This document shows, in pieces, positions 63,479-64,000 of a stretch of 64,000 nucleotides of DNA. Each line of letters opens with the position of its first letter. Position 1 is the stretch's first letter. The stretch is from Bremia lactucae (Eukaryota; Oomycota; Peronosporomycetes; Peronosporales; Peronosporaceae), in contig NW_027152022.1 in NCBI RefSeq assembly GCF_004359215.1, positions 27,273-91,272 on the forward strand. Direction: 5' to 3'. The translations under genes and the position numbers were made by a program. The notes under the pieces are model-generated. The model ran no database searches, was not told the DNA's origin, and saw only the letters and a list, made by a program, of their open reading frames with translations.

Positions 63479-63948
63479 CTATCAGCTTAAAGACATGAAC
63501 TTTCCCTAGTGACCCTGCCAGTTTAGCAGTGGTCAATAAAACTACGTCCTATGACCGACCTCTCGGCGGTATCATAGGCGAGTTTGATGCTAAAAGCGTG
63601 AGCGAGGCTCAACGCTTTTTGATTAAGCGATTAGCCATCACACGAAAAGTCCGTGACGAGATGGCAAGCGCACAGGACAAGCAAAAAGAATATGCTGACC
63701 GAAATGGTCTCAAAATTAACGAACGCTTTAAAGTGGGTGAAAAAGTACTATTAAGTATTGCTACCCTACCTAAAAATGCAATTTTTGTACTACCTGGAGG
63801 TACTACGAAGTTGTTGCACCGTTTCATTGGGCCCTTTAAGGTGGTAATAGAGGTTGGTGACTCAAATTATAGGCTCACCCTTCCCTCGTATATAAAGACG
63901 CGCCGTATTTTAAGTGGGTCGTCTGAAACGGTATGTAGACTCAAATGA
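63479..63948 (+). pseudogene. Integrase linker and GPY/F domain, family C (C4)
   Basis: Open at 63529-63948: VNKTTSYDRPLGGIIGEFDA, RFLIKRLAITRKVRDEMASA, QDKQKEYADRNGLKINERFK, VGEKVLLSIATLPKNAIFVL, HRFIGPFKVVIEVGDSNYRL. The last block (HPVFYVGRLKRY in C1) is frameshifted near 63900. It is the best-preserved family C GPY/F in the window and serves as reference for C1 and C2. Sequence to 64000 continues into the pol linker. Confidence 0.87.
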
Positions 63949-64000
63949 GCCTCATACCCCCATTCGTCGAAGAAGACGATGGTGACGCCGACTGTGAGTC

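Overview
This 64 kb window looks like a gene-poor, repeat-filled stretch of an oomycete genome, probably Peronosporales (Phytophthora or a downy mildew). That guess rests on recognising the Gag, integrase and copia-type Gag sequences as kinds common in those genomes; no species marker is present. I see no host gene, rRNA, functional tRNA or CRISPR. Nearly all of it is LTR retrotransposon sequence: four Ty3/gypsy chromovirus families (my labels A, B, C, D), three decayed Ty1/copia fragments and one tRNA-derived SINE. Every retroelement gene has stops, frameshifts or deletions. The labels are defined by LTRs: A about 440 bp, B about 485 bp, C 500-550 bp, D 500-620 bp. A and D are sister families with similar pol.

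Layout. 1-485: minus-strand family A LTR sitting inside a family B LTR. 486-3455: B1, a 3 kb internally deleted family B element. 3456-5042: family D/A integrase plus antisense ORF. 5056-9936: D1, a minus-strand element whose pol is scrambled by small in-place inversions. 9937-17873: C1, a complete decayed family C element inserted 3 bp from the end of D1's LTR. 18154-25676: B2, a complete minus-strand family B element. 25677-27736: family A/D remnants and a D LTR. 28000-30745: two copia fragments. 30765-32580: C2, the 3' half of a family C element. 32582-38230: fragments of B, C and D in both orientations. 38640-40060: copia RT/RNase H. 40485-42073: a D LTR broken by a gag fragment that carries the SINE. 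42240-45889: a B/A chimera. 45890-54469: A1, a family A element with two LTRs. 54606-56870: A2. 56878-63478: B3, minus strand. 63479-64000: start of another family C integrase.

Most interesting signal. Families A/D, B and C each carry a second ORF on the strand opposite to gag-pol, lying between the 3' LTR and pol and running back into pol. It overlaps the linker and chromodomain in B and C, and the linker up to the GPY/F domain in A/D. Its C-terminal part is a predicted coiled coil. Where I could measure it in five copies (A2, B3, C1, C2, D0) the antisense frame sits in the same codon phase relative to pol. Stop codons fall at corresponding places within a family, and families B and C share an IP-[IV]-VL-x-x-NE motif. 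It looks like a conserved dual-coded antisense gene of unknown function, similar in placement to the antisense ORFs known in some plant Ty3/gypsy elements.

Other points: four precise in-place inversions reassemble D1's pol; a fifth lies in A1; two inverted-duplication palindromes and several patchwork filler tracts suggest repair by templated insertion; and copies share catalytic defects, as if defective elements were moved in trans.
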